Shown: in pieces, positions 5,440-5,480 of the stretch
Layout of the letters: every line of letters begins with the position of its first letter
How positions within the stretch are numbered: position 1 is the first letter of the stretch
Assembly: GCA_035362115.1 (NCBI GenBank)
Contig: DAOSDD010000268.1
Span: 1-5,480 of the forward strand
Direction: 5' to 3'
Origin: DUMC01 sp035362115
GTDB taxonomy: Bacteria; Bacillota; Clostridia; Acetivibrionales; DUMC01
Length of the DNA: 5,480 nucleotides
Position numbers and translations under genes: made by a program
The notes under the pieces: generated by a model
The model's input: the letters and a program-made list of their open reading frames with translations, nothing else
What the model was told of the DNA's origin: nothing
The model's database searches: none

Positions 5440-5466
5440 CCTCCGAGATAAACAACGGAGGTTTTC
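5440..5466 (+). terminator. Intrinsic terminator, plus strand
   Basis: CCTCCG (5440-5445) pairs perfectly with CGGAGG (5456-5461) across a 10-base AT-rich loop and is followed at once by TTTTCTT. This is a clean Rho-independent terminator for rightward transcription. No plus-strand gene in the preceding 4.7 kb would use it, so it either ends an unseen transcript or is a leader attenuator for a gene beyond the window. Confidence 0.75.
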
Positions 5467-5480
5467 TTGTGCCGACTTTA

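Larger units (their letters stand above)
4975..5480. other. 506-base non-coding stretch upstream of helD
   Basis: No complete gene is recognised here. The stretch holds the helD promoter, an inverted repeat at 5109-5150, an orphan protein tail at 5193-5318, a heptamer repeat run at 5377-5432 and a plus-strand terminator at 5440-5466, each listed separately. No tRNA, riboswitch or insertion sequence was recognised. Confidence 0.6.

Overview
The window is AT-rich with strong AGGAG-type ribosome binding sites, and every gene I can recognise has close relatives in low-GC Firmicutes. A member of the Clostridia is the best guess; genus cannot be read from the sequence. It looks like an accessory or defence-type region next to a cell-envelope gene.

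Layout. Positions 1-654 (+) hold the 3' part of a polyprenol-phosphate glycosyltransferase (GtrB/CsbB/DPM1-like family 2) whose start lies before the window. Everything else recognisable is on the minus strand. Positions 922-1816 encode a complete HEPN-MNT toxin-antitoxin pair: the antitoxin adenylyltransferase MntA (GSX10DXD) is translated first and the HEPN toxin HepT (RX4HXY) follows after 4 bases. Positions 2752-4974 encode a complete HelD-like superfamily 1 ATPase that recycles stalled RNA polymerase.

Between mntA and helD (about 1914-2731) there is no intact conventional gene. Translated by hand, the minus strand gives a row of short pieces that I recognise, in order, as an internal piece of brxC, the last codons of pglX, the first ~50 codons of pglZ with its ribosome binding site, an unidentified ORF, and an internal piece of brxL. 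That is the canonical order of a type 1 BREX phage-defence operon, cut by repeated internal deletions to under 1 kb. The surviving pieces are largely free of stops, which suggests the loss was by deletion and fairly recent. This is the main discovery of the window; it rests on remembered family sequence and needs a homology search.

The last 500 bases (4975-5480) carry the helD promoter region with two dyads, a long inverted repeat, a 41-codon orphan protein tail on the minus strand, a run of eight degenerate 7-bp repeats, and a clean intrinsic terminator on the plus strand with no complete plus-strand gene before it.

How the parts relate: MntA and HepT form one working module. HelD acts on the host transcription machinery and is probably independent. 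The BREX pieces cannot work as a defence system. The shared strand, the toxin-antitoxin pair and the BREX relic suggest a defence island in turnover.
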